From NCBI GenBank assembly GCA_023434265.1, contig JAEYTA010000042.1, positions 1 to 11,484 on the forward strand: a stretch of DNA of 11,484 nucleotides. Reading direction: 5' to 3'. The stretch is from Pseudomonadota bacterium (GTDB taxonomy: Bacteria > Pseudomonadota > Alphaproteobacteria > Caulobacterales > Caulobacteraceae). The notes under the pieces are model-generated. The model searched no databases. It saw only the letters and a list, made by a program, of their open reading frames with translations, and was not told the origin of the DNA. Made by a program: the position numbers and the translations under genes. This document shows, piece by piece, positions 1 to 6,576 of this stretch. Positions within the stretch are counted from its first letter, which is position 1. The number at the start of each line of letters is the position of its first letter.

Positions 1-75
1 CCGCTGTACCTGCGCGCGCCGGACGCCACCCCGCCCAGCCGCTTGCCCGGCCAGGCCCGGCCGCCGCGGCCGTGA
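1..75 (+). CDS. tsaB: TsaB C-terminus (partial): tRNA t6A biosynthesis protein
   Basis: Only the last 24 codons are in the window, ending in TGA at 73-75. The visible residues begin PLYLRAPDA and end in a Pro/Arg-rich tail. PLYLR.PDA is the usual C-terminal signature of TsaB, the non-catalytic partner of TsaD in N6-threonylcarbamoyladenosine (t6A) formation at position 37 of ANN-decoding tRNAs. The next gene is rimI, overlapping by four bases (GTGA), and tsaB-rimI is a very common pair, which supports the call. Nothing can be said about the rest of the protein. Confidence 0.8.
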   Translation, partial: PLYLRAPDATPPSRLPGQARPPRP

Positions 76-515
76 GCGAGGCCGCCCTCCCCGATCCGGC
101 GCGGCTGGCGACGCTTCACGCCAGCGCCTTCGACGCCCCGTGGGACGCCGACGCCTTCGCCGCCCTGCTGGCCCAGCCGGGGGTGTTCGCGGTCGAACGT
201 CCCGACGGCTTCGTGTTGATGCGCGTGGTCGCCGACGAGGCGGAGGTCCTGACCCTGGCCGTCCGCCCTTCCGCGCGGCGCCTGGGGCTGGGGCGGGAGC
301 TGACCCGCGAGGGGGCGGCGACCGCCCGCGCGCTCGGCGCGGACCGGGTCTTTCTCGAGGTGGCGGAGGACAACGGCCCGGCGCGCGCGCTCTACACCGG
401 CCTCGGCTTCGTCGAGGCGGGGCGGCGGCGCGGCTACTACGCGGCCACGGACGGCGGGCGCCGGGACGCCCTGCTTCTGACTCTCAACTTCGGCTCTCCG
501 GCTTCCCTCCGGTAG
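72..515 (+). CDS. rimI: RimI-type ribosomal protein alanine N-acetyltransferase
   Basis: GNAT-fold acetyltransferase of 147 aa, the usual RimI size (about 148). The family transfers acetyl from acetyl-CoA to the N-terminal alanine of ribosomal protein S18. The acetyl-CoA pyrophosphate loop (motif A) is RRLGLG at about residues 69-74, after strand EVLTLAVRP. The C-terminal half has FLEVAEDN...ALYTGLGF. Glu96 and Tyr108 have the same 12-residue spacing as the catalytic Glu103/Tyr115 pair of E. coli RimI. The GTG start at 72 overlaps the tsaB stop by four bases, so translation is probably coupled. The overlap with tsaB and the downstream fur/miaB genes favour RimI over a generic GNAT enzyme. Substrate assignment is by family and context. 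Confidence 0.85.
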   Translation: MSEAALPDPARLATLHASAFDAPWDADAFAALLAQPGVFAVERPDGFVLMRVVADEAEVLTLAVRPSARRLGLGRELTREGAATARALGADRVFLEVAEDNGPARALYTGLGFVEAGRRRGYYAATDGGRRDALLLTLNFGSPASLR

Positions 516-537
516 GCGGCCCGCCTATTCTCGGAAC
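503..537 (+). promoter_or_regulatory. Candidate leaderless promoter of fur, with an overlapping inverted repeat
   Basis: TATTCT at 526-531 lies exactly six bases before the fur ATG, where a -10 element would put +1 on the A of the start codon. TTCCCT at 503-508 is 17 bases further upstream but matches the -35 consensus at only 3 of 6 positions. No Shine-Dalgarno sequence precedes the ATG. A perfect inverted repeat (AGGCGG, one base, CCGCCT; 514-526) overlaps the rimI stop and abuts the -10. The weak -35 keeps confidence low. Readthrough from tsaB-rimI is also likely because the gap is only 22 bases. Confidence 0.35.
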
Positions 538-1014
538 ATGGACCGGATCGAACAACTCTGCGCCGACCGCGGCATGCGCATGACAGAGCAGCGGCGGGTG
601 ATCGCCCGCGTCCTGTCGGCGGCCGAGGATCATCCCGACGTCGAGGAACTGTACCGCCGCGCCTCGGCCATCGACCCGCACATCTCGATCGCCACGGTCT
701 ATCGGACCGTGCGCCTGTTCGAGGAGGCCGGGGTCGTCGAGAAGCACGACTTCGGCGACGGCCGCAGCCGCTACGAGGAGGCGGGGGACGATCACCACGA
801 CCACCTCATCGACACGCGCACCGGCGAGGTCATCGAGTTCTTCGACGCGGAGATCGAGCGGCTGAAGACCGAGATCGCCGAGCGGCTGGGTTTCGAGCTG
901 GTCGGCCACAAGCTGGAGCTCTACGGCAAGCCGATCGAGGGGGCCGAGCCGTCCAAGCGCGAAGGCCTGATCTTCAAGCGCCACGCCCACCGCGACGACG
1001 ACGCGGCGGCCTGA
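538..1014 (+). CDS. fur: Fur family ferric/metal uptake regulator
   Basis: A 158-aa Fur-family repressor. The N-terminal winged-helix domain (residues about 1-83) contains TEQRRVIARVL and the DNA-reading helix ISIATVYRTVRLFEEAGVV (50-68). The C-terminal dimerisation domain has the metal-binding HHDH at 86-89 and further candidate ligands Glu100, Asp103, Glu105 and His124. The CxxC pair that binds structural zinc in E. coli Fur (normally just after HHDHLI) is absent: the sequence there is DTRTGEV, and the only cysteine is Cys8. From what I know, loss of these cysteines is typical of Caulobacter-type Fur, so this is probably the true iron-sensing Fur and not a broken gene. The His/Asp-rich tail may be a lineage trait. 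Mur/Mn-responsive function cannot be excluded by sequence alone. The gene sits between rimI and miaB. Confidence 0.88.
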   Translation: MDRIEQLCADRGMRMTEQRRVIARVLSAAEDHPDVEELYRRASAIDPHISIATVYRTVRLFEEAGVVEKHDFGDGRSRYEEAGDDHHDHLIDTRTGEVIEFFDAEIERLKTEIAERLGFELVGHKLELYGKPIEGAEPSKREGLIFKRHAHRDDDAAA

Positions 1015-1019
1015 TCGCC

Positions 1020-1054
1020 TTGCCGTCGCCGGCTTCGCCGATCATAAGCCGCCC
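1020..1054 (+). promoter_or_regulatory. Candidate leaderless promoter of miaB
   Basis: TTGCCG (1020-1025), a 17-base spacer, CATAAG (1043-1048), six bases, then the miaB ATG at 1055. Each hexamer matches the sigma70 consensus at four of six positions and the spacing is ideal. Transcription would start on the A of the ATG. The 40-base gap after fur has no convincing Shine-Dalgarno sequence, which fits a leaderless message. Confidence 0.5.
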
Positions 1055-2431
1055 ATGACCGAAACCCTCGTTACGCCCGAGGTCGAGCCGGCGCGGCCGA
1101 AGCGCCTGTTCATCAAGACCTACGGCTGCCAGATGAACGTCTACGACAGCGAGCGCATGGCCGACGTGCTGCGCCCGCTGGGCTACGCCGCGACCGGGAC
1201 GGTCGAGGACGCCGACTTCGTCATCCTCAACACCTGCCACATCCGCGAGAAGGCGGCCGAGAAGGTCTATTCCGAGCTCGGCAAGCTGCGCCAGATGAAG
1301 GAAGCCCGGGACGGGGCGATGACCATCGCCGTGGCCGGCTGCGTGGCCCAGGCCGAGGGCGAGGAGATCATGAAGCGCCAGCCGGCGGTCGATCTGGTGG
1401 TCGGCCCGCAGGCCTATCACCAGCTGCCCGAGCTGCTGACCCGCACCGCTCGCGCCCGCGGCGAGCGCATCGGCGCCGACTTCGCCCCCGTCGACAAGTT
1501 CGACGCCCTGCCGACGACGCGCGGGGTCGAGGGCGTGACCGCCTTCCTCACCGTGCAGGAGGGCTGCGACAAGTTCTGCACCTTCTGCGTCGTGCCCTAC
1601 ACGCGCGGGGCCGAGTGGTCGCGCCCGGTCGACGCCGTGCTGGCCGAGGCGCGCGAGCTGGCCGCGCGCGGCGTGCGCGAGGTCACCCTGCTGGGCCAGA
1701 ACGTCAACGCCTACAACGGCGAAGAGCCCGACGGCGCGTCGTCCTCGCTGGCCCGGCTGGCCTTCGCCCTGGCGGAAATTCCGGGGCTGGACCGCATCCG
1801 TTACACGACCAGCCATCCGAACGACTTCACCGACGAGCTGATCGCGGCGCACCGCGACCTGCCGCAGCTGATGCCCTGGCTGCACCTGCCGGTGCAGTCG
1901 GGCTCGGACCGCATCCTGCGGCTGATGAACCGCAAGCACGGGCGTCAGAAATACCTCGATCTGGTCGACCGCATCCGCGCGGCGCGGCCGGACATCGCCA
2001 TGTCCGGCGACTTCATCGTCGGCTTTCCGGGCGAATCCGACGCGGACTTCGAACAGACGATGGATCTGGTGCGGCGCGTGACCTACGCCTCGGCCTTCTC
2101 CTTCATGTATTCGCCGCGCCCCGGTACGCCGGCGGCGACCATGGCGGCCCAGGTTCCGGACGAGGTGGCGCGCGAGCGGCTGCACGCCCTGCAGGCCCTG
2201 CTGACCGAACAGCAGGTCGCCTTCAACGCCTCGCGCGCGGGCATGACCGTGCCCGTGCTGTTCGAAAGGAAGGGCCGCCACGGGGCGCAGGCCATCGGCC
2301 GCTCGCCCTGGCTCCAGTCGGTCCACGTCGAGGACGCGGATCATCTGATTGGGCAGATCGTTTCGGTGGAGATCGAGCGCGGCCAGCAGAACAGCCTGAC
2401 GGGACGCCTGATGCAGCAGAAGGCGGCCTGA
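1055..2431 (+). CDS. miaB: MiaB, tRNA-2-methylthio-N6-dimethylallyladenosine synthase
   Basis: Radical-SAM methylthiotransferase of 458 aa, converting i6A to ms2i6A at position 37 of tRNAs that read UNN codons. The N-terminal UPF0004 domain (about 17-130) carries the three auxiliary [4Fe-4S] cysteines Cys25 (KTYGCQMN), Cys61 (LNTCHIREKA) and Cys96 (AGCVAQ). The radical-SAM cluster motif CxxxCxxC is Cys171-Cys175-Cys178 (GCDKFCTFCVVPYTRG). The core continues through LLGQNVNAY, HLPVQSGSDRILRLMNRKH and GDFIVGFPGE. The last 65 or so residues form the TRAM tRNA-binding domain. The NTCHIREKA and HLPVQSGS sequences separate MiaB from the ribosomal S12 enzyme RimO. Its TGA shares one base with the ybeZ ATG (TGATG), so the two are translationally coupled. 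Confidence 0.96.
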   Translation: MTETLVTPEVEPARPKRLFIKTYGCQMNVYDSERMADVLRPLGYAATGTVEDADFVILNTCHIREKAAEKVYSELGKLRQMKEARDGAMTIAVAGCVAQAEGEEIMKRQPAVDLVVGPQAYHQLPELLTRTARARGERIGADFAPVDKFDALPTTRGVEGVTAFLTVQEGCDKFCTFCVVPYTRGAEWSRPVDAVLAEARELAARGVREVTLLGQNVNAYNGEEPDGASSSLARLAFALAEIPGLDRIRYTTSHPNDFTDELIAAHRDLPQLMPWLHLPVQSGSDRILRLMNRKHGRQKYLDLVDRIRAARPDIAMSGDFIVGFPGESDADFEQTMDLVRRVTYASAFSFMYSPRPGTPAATMAAQVPDEVARERLHALQALLTEQQVAFNASRAGMTVPVLFERKGRHGAQAIGRSPWLQSVHVEDADHLIGQIVSVEIERGQQNSLTGRLMQQKAA

Positions 2432-3426
2432 TGGCGCGAGAGAGCGAGTTCCTTGCCCTGGACGACGCGGCCCTGCGCGCCATCATCGGACCGAACAGCC
2501 GACACGTCGCCCTCATCGAGGACGCCTTCAAGGTGCTCATCGAGGCGCCCGGCGGCGGCGTGAGCATCAACGGTTCGCCCAAGGACCGGGCGCAGGCCAA
2601 GCGGGTGATCCAGACCTTGTCCGACCGCGCCGACGCCGGCGCGGAAATCACCGAGGCGGACGTGCGCACCGCCCTGGGCGCGGCGGTGACGACGCCGCGG
2701 CCGGGACAGGGCCGGACGGTTCCGGACGCGGTCGCCCTGCCGGTCGGCCGGCGCGGGGCCATCGCCCCCAAGACGGCGGCCCAGGCCCGCTACCTCGAGA
2801 TGCTGTCGCGCTGCGAGCTGAGCTTCGGCGTCGGCCCGGCCGGCACGGGCAAGACCTTCCTCGCCGCCGCCTACGGCGCCTCCCTGCTCAGGCGTGGGCA
2901 GGTGGACCGGCTGGTCATCACTCGTCCGGCGGTCGAGGCGGGTGAGAAGCTGGGCTTTCTGCCCGGCGATCTGAACGAGAAGGTCGATCCCTATCTCGCC
3001 CCCATCTGGGAGGCGCTGAACGACATCCTCGGGCCCGACGACGTGCGCCGCCGCCGCGACAAGGGCGAGATCGAGGCGGCGCCCATCGCCTTCATGCGCG
3101 GCCGCACCCTGGCCCACGCCTTCATCATCGTCGACGAGGCCCAGAACACCTCCCGGCTGCAGATGAAGATGGTGCTGACCCGCCTCGGCGAGGGCGCGCG
3201 CATGGTGGTCACCGGCGATCCCTCGCAGATCGACCTGCTCAACCCGCGCGACTCCGGCCTCGGCCACGCCCTGCGCATCCTCGAAGGCGTCGAGGGCGTC
3301 GGCATGCTGAAGTTCGAGGCCTCGGACGTGGTCCGCCACGCCATGGTCGAGCGCATTGTGCGCGCCTACGACGCCGATGCGACCCGCCATCGCCCCAAGG
3401 CCGATCTGGAAGACCCCGACCGGTGA
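2431..3426 (+). CDS. ybeZ: PhoH-like (YbeZ) ATPase
   Basis: A 331-aa PhoH-family P-loop ATPase. An N-terminal KH-like region (about 10-65, including NGSPKDRAQAKRVIQTL) precedes the PhoH NTPase domain. Walker A is GPAGTGKT (135-142), followed by ITRPAVEAGEKLGFLPGDL (163-181), typical of the family. Walker B is FIIVDEAQNT with DEAQ at 235-238, then VTGDPSQIDL and SGLGHALRIL. YbeZ-type proteins associate with YbeY and take part in RNA/ribosome maturation; its direct substrate here is unknown. An ATG at 2431 overlapping the miaB stop is the natural start, because the same reading frame stays open far upstream inside miaB and that extension is not real. It overlaps ybeY by four bases (GTGA). The older name phoH refers to phosphate-regulated homologues; I see no Pho-box here. 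Confidence 0.93.
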   Translation: MARESEFLALDDAALRAIIGPNSRHVALIEDAFKVLIEAPGGGVSINGSPKDRAQAKRVIQTLSDRADAGAEITEADVRTALGAAVTTPRPGQGRTVPDAVALPVGRRGAIAPKTAAQARYLEMLSRCELSFGVGPAGTGKTFLAAAYGASLLRRGQVDRLVITRPAVEAGEKLGFLPGDLNEKVDPYLAPIWEALNDILGPDDVRRRRDKGEIEAAPIAFMRGRTLAHAFIIVDEAQNTSRLQMKMVLTRLGEGARMVVTGDPSQIDLLNPRDSGLGHALRILEGVEGVGMLKFEASDVVRHAMVERIVRAYDADATRHRPKADLEDPDR

Positions 3427-3875
3427 TCGAGGTCGAGATCGAGGACGACGCCTGGACGGGCGCCCTGCCGCAGGCCGGGGCCATGGTCGAGCGCGCCGCC
3501 ACGGCGGCCCTCGGAACGGCGGCCGGCGACGTCGTGGTGCTGCTCACCGACGACGCGGCCGTGTGGGAGCTCAACGCCCGCTTTCGCGGCAAGGATCGTC
3601 CGACCAACGTGCTGTCCTTCCCGGCGGCGGAGAGCGCCGCGCCCCACCTCGGCGACCTCGTCCTCGCCTTCGGGGTCTGCGCCGCCGAGGCGGAGGCCCA
3701 GGGCAAATCCCTCGCCGACCACCTGTCTCACCTGACCGTGCACGGCGTGCTGCACCTGCTGGGCCGCGACCACGAGGACGAGGCGGAAGCCGAGGCCATG
3801 GAGGCCGAGGAGCGGACCATCCTTGCCAGCCTCGGCGTCGCCGACCCATACAGGACGGATGCAGCTGACGCCTGA
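3423..3875 (+). CDS. ybeY: YbeY endoribonuclease, rRNA maturation factor
   Basis: A 150-aa UPF0054 metalloprotein required for 16S rRNA 3'-end maturation and 70S quality control in bacteria studied. The zinc motif H-x3-H-x5-H is His107-His111-His117 (VHGVLHLLGRDH). Arg59 in FRGKDRPTNVLSFP is the conserved RNA-binding arginine. A Glu/Ala-rich helix (120-132) follows, as is usual. The GTG start overlaps the ybeZ stop by four bases. The last 17 bases overlap lnt. In many alphaproteobacteria a CorC/TlyC-type CBS-domain gene lies between ybeY and lnt; none is present here. Confidence 0.95.
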   Translation: MIEVEIEDDAWTGALPQAGAMVERAATAALGTAAGDVVVLLTDDAAVWELNARFRGKDRPTNVLSFPAAESAAPHLGDLVLAFGVCAAEAEAQGKSLADHLSHLTVHGVLHLLGRDHEDEAEAEAMEAEERTILASLGVADPYRTDAADA

Positions 3876-5469
3876 TCCCGCCACCCGACGCGGCCGCCTG
3901 ACGCTCCGTCTCGGCCGTATCGCCCTGGCTCTGCTGGCGGGCGCCGGCGCGGCCCTGGCCCATTCGCCGTTCGGGATTTTGCCCGGCCTGCTGGGCTATC
4001 CCCTGCTGATGCTTTTGGCCGAGCGCGCGCCGAGCGTACGTGGCGGCTTCTGGATGGGCTGGCTGGCGGGCTTCACCTACTTTTTCATCAGCTGCTGGTG
4101 GGTGGCGGAGGCCTTTCTGGTCAATCCGGCCCAGGCCTGGATGGCGCCCTTCGCGGCCTCGCTGCTGCCCATCGGCCTGGGCCTGTTCTGGGGCGCGGCG
4201 ACCGCCCTCTATCGCCGCTTCCACCCCGCCGGGGTGCAGAGGGTGCTGGTCTTCGCCGCCCTGTTCTGCCTGCTGGAGTGGCTGCGCGGCCATGTGCTGA
4301 CCGGCTTTCCGTGGAACCCGGCCGGAGCCAGCTGGAAGGCCGGATCTGCGGCCTCGCAGTTCGCAGCCGTTGCCGGCGTCTACGGCCTGAGTTTCGTGAC
4401 CGTGGCGGCGATGACGGCGTTCGCGCCGCTGTTCTCGCCGGGATCGCGCCGGCTGCGGATCGCGACGGCGGGCGCCGGCGCGCTGGCGATCGCCGCCCTT
4501 GTCGTCGGCGGAGCGATGCGCCTCGGCCCGGCCCGGGTCGAGGCGACCGGGCCGCTGGTGCGGATCGTCCAGGCCGACGTCGCCCAGGAGTCGAAATGGT
4601 CGCCCGAGGCCTATCGCGGCATCGTCGAGCGCTACGTCGAGCTGACGGCGCGCCCGGCGGCGCAGACGCCCGACATCGTGGTCTGGCCCGAAGGGGCGCT
4701 GCCGGCCTCCGCCAACCAGGTGTTCGCGCCGGGGGCCTGGGAGGCGCGCGCCATCGCCGCCGCGGTCCAGCCGGGCCAGAGCCTGATCGTCGGCCTGGGC
4801 CGCGGCGTCCCCGATCCGACGGCCGCCGAGGGAGCCCGCTATTTCAACAGCGCCTTCGTGCTGACCGACATCGGCGACGCCGGCCTGCGCGTCTCGGCCG
4901 TCTACGACAAATACCGGCTGGTCCCCTTCGGCGAATACCTGCCGGGCGGAAGCGTGCTGGGCGCGCTCGGGGTGCGCAGCCTGACCCATATGCCGCTGGA
5001 CTTCAGCCCCGGGCCGCGCCCGGCGCCGATCGACATTCCGGGCGCGCCGGCCGCCCAGCCTCTGATCTGCTACGAGAGTCTCTATCCGGGCTTCACGCCC
5101 GGCTCGGCAGGCCGGCCGGGCTGGATCGTCAACATCTCCAACGACGCCTGGTTCGGGCGCACCTCCGGCCCGCTGCAGCATCTCAACCTCGCCAGCTACC
5201 GCGCCATCGAGACCGGTCTGCCGGTGGTTCGTTCGACCCCCACCGGGGTGTCGGCCATGATCGATCCCTGGGGCCGGGTGGTCGGCGGCCAGCGGCTCGA
5301 CCCGGGCGAGAGCGGCGTGATCGACGCCCGCCTGCCCGCGCCGGCCGCGGTCACCCTGTACGGTCGGACGGGGGATCTTCTGTTCTGGCTGGCGGTCGTC
5401 GCCGGCCTCGCCGCCGCCGTTCCGTGGCGTTCGGTCGGCCGCCGCCCGACCGCCACGGCCCGGGCCTGA
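3859..5469 (+). CDS. lnt: Apolipoprotein N-acyltransferase (Lnt)
   Basis: A 536-aa inner-membrane enzyme, slightly longer than E. coli Lnt (512 aa), which adds the third acyl chain to the N-terminal cysteine of lipoproteins. About 225 residues of hydrophobic N-terminal segments are followed by a periplasmic nitrilase-fold domain. The catalytic triad is intact: Glu278 (VVWPEGALP), Lys351 (YDKYRLVPFGEYLP) and Cys404 (PLICYESLYP). NISNDAWFG and a C-terminal transmembrane segment (LLFWLAVVAGLAAAV) complete the family pattern. I chose the ATG at 3859 because AGGA lies just upstream and the protein then begins normally. An in-frame ATG at 3823 would add 12 polar residues and deepen the ybeY overlap. 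The enzyme would act on lipoproteins such as the one encoded at 6029-6541. Confidence 0.95.
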   Translation: MQLTPDPATRRGRLTLRLGRIALALLAGAGAALAHSPFGILPGLLGYPLLMLLAERAPSVRGGFWMGWLAGFTYFFISCWWVAEAFLVNPAQAWMAPFAASLLPIGLGLFWGAATALYRRFHPAGVQRVLVFAALFCLLEWLRGHVLTGFPWNPAGASWKAGSAASQFAAVAGVYGLSFVTVAAMTAFAPLFSPGSRRLRIATAGAGALAIAALVVGGAMRLGPARVEATGPLVRIVQADVAQESKWSPEAYRGIVERYVELTARPAAQTPDIVVWPEGALPASANQVFAPGAWEARAIAAAVQPGQSLIVGLGRGVPDPTAAEGARYFNSAFVLTDIGDAGLRVSAVYDKYRLVPFGEYLPGGSVLGALGVRSLTHMPLDFSPGPRPAPIDIPGAPAAQPLICYESLYPGFTPGSAGRPGWIVNISNDAWFGRTSGPLQHLNLASYRAIETGLPVVRSTPTGVSAMIDPWGRVVGGQRLDPGESGVIDARLPAPAAVTLYGRTGDLLFWLAVVAGLAAAVPWRSVGRRPTATARA

Positions 5470-5504
5470 GAGCCGGCCAGTCTGTCCGTCGGCGTACATC
5501 GGGG

Positions 5505-5533
5505 GGGACGCGGCCGGCGGCGGGCGCTATACA
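5505..5533 (+). promoter_or_regulatory. Candidate promoter of the HTH regulator gene
   Basis: GCTATACA at 5526-5533 fits the alphaproteobacterial -10 GCTANAWC at six of eight positions. GGGACGC starting at 5505 fits the -35 TTGACGS at five of seven, and the spacer from GGGACG to TATACA is 17 bases. The -35 overlaps a run of seven Gs (5501-5507). The predicted start is near 5540, giving a leader of about 68 bases to the ATG at 5608. The 138-base gap between lnt and the regulator otherwise shows only the inverted repeat listed separately. Confidence 0.45.
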
Positions 5534-5546
5534 CAAAATAGATGAC

Positions 5547-5567
5547 ATGCGCCCAAGCTGGGCGCAT
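5547..5567. repeat. Perfect inverted repeat in the leader of the HTH gene
   Basis: Two 9-base arms, ATGCGCCCA and TGGGCGCAT, flank a 3-base centre (AGC). The repeat lies at about +8 to +28 of the predicted transcript. It could be an operator for autoregulation by the HTH protein or a stable 5' leader hairpin. It has no following T-run, so it is not a standard intrinsic terminator of lnt. Confidence 0.65.
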
Positions 5568-5607
5568 TCAGGCGAGGCGTGATTTCCTACGCGAAGGGCG
5601 AGCGACG

Positions 5608-6024
5608 ATGGCCAGAGGCAAGGGCGAGGACGGCCCCCACCCCGTGGACCGGCACGTGGGCCGCAGGGTTTGCGAAAAGCGGCTGGCGCTCGGCTACAAC
5701 CAGAGCGACCTCGGTCGCGCCCTCGGCCTGACGTTCCAGCAGATCCAGAAGTACGAGAAGGGCACCAACCGCATCTCGGCCTCGAAGCTGTGGGACATCG
5801 CGCGCTTTTTCAAGGTCGACATCGGCTACTTCTTCGAGGGCCTGACCGGGGCGCAGATCGCGGGCATGGCCGAGGGCGGCGGGGCCTACGAGCACGACTT
5901 CCCGGCGACGCGTTACACCATCGAGATCGGCCGCCTCGCCCCGCAGCTGTCCACCCGGCAACAGAAGCTGGCGCTGGAGCTGATCCGCGACATGGCCGAC
6001 CGCCGCGAGGCCGACGAGGACTGA
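5608..6024 (+). CDS. HTH_3 (Xre/Cro-type) transcriptional regulator, PraR/PhrR-like
   Basis: A 138-aa DNA-binding protein with one helix-turn-helix domain (about 14-78). Helix 2 is QSDLGRAL (32-39) and the recognition helix begins TFQQIQKYEKGTNRIS (42-57), a sequence strongly kept in alphaproteobacterial regulators such as rhizobial PraR and PhrR. In Sinorhizobium, phrR lies downstream of the lnt homologue actA, the same neighbourhood as here. The C-terminal region is short and charged and ends in a helix (TRQQKLALELIRDM), which may dimerise. I chose the ATG at 5608, which has GAAGGG nine bases upstream. An in-frame ATG at 5542 would add 22 residues (160 aa in all) but would place the inverted repeat inside the gene. 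Regulated genes are unknown. It converges on the lipoprotein gene with a 4-base gap. Confidence 0.85.
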   Translation: MARGKGEDGPHPVDRHVGRRVCEKRLALGYNQSDLGRALGLTFQQIQKYEKGTNRISASKLWDIARFFKVDIGYFFEGLTGAQIAGMAEGGGAYEHDFPATRYTIEIGRLAPQLSTRQQKLALELIRDMADRREADED

Positions 6025-6028
6025 CCCG

Positions 6029-6541
6029 TCACCCGTCGGGCGTCGCGCGCCGCCGTCCGAAATCCGGGGCCCGGGCCTTCTGCTCGGCCCAGTAGGCGGC
6101 GCCCTCGTCCGGCTTGAACATGGTCTTGGGCACGCCGTCGCGCGACACCACCGCGAAGGTGTTGGTCGACGCCTGGTAGAGCAGCACGTCGCCGTTGGCC
6201 CGCTCCACCCGCTCCGTCCCCTGCGGCGGCCGCGCGGCGAAGGCTTGCACCTTCTCGAGGTATTCGGCCGGGGAGCGGGCCCCGAAGTCGGCGCCGTTGC
6301 GCTCGAACAGCCGCACCACCTTCTCGTCGACCGTCTCGCGGCGGTTGGCGGTCAGCGCGGGCCGCGCCCCGGCTCCGGCCTCCGCCGTGGACCCGGCCGG
6401 CGCCGAGGTCCGGACCAGATCCTCGGCCGCGGCGCCTGCGGCCGGCCGCTCGCGGGTCTCTACGGCCGAGGCGCCGTCGTCGCAGGCGGCGAGCGCCAGA
6501 AGGACCGCCGCGGCGGCCGTGATCGTACGCGTTCTCGACAT
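6029..6541 (-). CDS. Small lipoprotein with a polymorphic-toxin-like C-terminal domain
   Basis: A 170-aa predicted lipoprotein. The signal peptide (SRTRT, hydrophobic 7-19) ends in lipobox LAAC with lipidated Cys20. Asp at +2 and +3 resembles the inner-membrane retention signal known from E. coli. Residues 21-70 are an Ala/Gly/Glu-rich, probably disordered linker. Residues 73-155 form a compact domain: VVRLFERNGADFG, SPAEYLEKVQAF, ANGDVLLY, STNTFAVVSRDG, KTMFKP, YWAEQ. This order resembles, from memory, a domain in filamentous-haemagglutinin/CdiA-type toxin tips and phage-associated proteins, often assigned to the barnase/EndoU/colicin-like (BECR) nucleases. There the start usually reads HF..HG; here both His positions are Leu78 and Asn82, so activity may be lost. 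No immunity gene is adjacent. Start: the ATG at 6541 has a very strong GGAGGGAGGG; an ATG at 6586 would add 15 charged residues. Function unknown. Confidence 0.75.
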   Translation of the reverse strand: MSRTRTITAAAAVLLALAACDDGASAVETRERPAAGAAAEDLVRTSAPAGSTAEAGAGARPALTANRRETVDEKVVRLFERNGADFGARSPAEYLEKVQAFAARPPQGTERVERANGDVLLYQASTNTFAVVSRDGVPKTMFKPDEGAAYWAEQKARAPDFGRRRATPDG

Positions 6542-6576
6542 CACACCCTCCCTCCTTCGGGAACGACCCCGGCAAA

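Noticed and set aside
514..526. A Fur box (autoregulation) at the fur promoter
   Set aside because: The dyad is all-GC in its core and unlike the AT-rich GATAAT-type or alphaproteobacterial Fur sites.
974..2344. A 456-codon open frame on the minus strand opposite miaB
   Set aside because: MiaB on the plus strand has all its motifs. The antisense product is a His/Arg/Gly/Val-rich string with no domain, as expected of shadow frames in GC-rich DNA.
1615..2430. N-terminal extension of the PhoH-like protein inside miaB
   Set aside because: The upstream frame is Arg/Ala/Gly-rich shadow sequence. The ATG at 2431 overlapping the miaB stop gives a normal-length YbeZ.
3571..5499. A 642-codon open frame on the minus strand opposite ybeY and lnt
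   Set aside because: It is low-complexity Arg/Gly/Gln-rich sequence with no recognisable domain, and both overlapped genes have intact catalytic residues.
4098..5582. A second 494-codon open frame within lnt on the plus strand
   Set aside because: It is an out-of-frame shadow with Arg/Pro/Gly composition, and Lnt explains the region fully.
5470..5607. A SAM riboswitch in the lnt-HTH gap, considered because metK often lies nearby
   Set aside because: Only a simple 9-base dyad is visible, with no second helix or pseudoknot pattern, and metK is not downstream.
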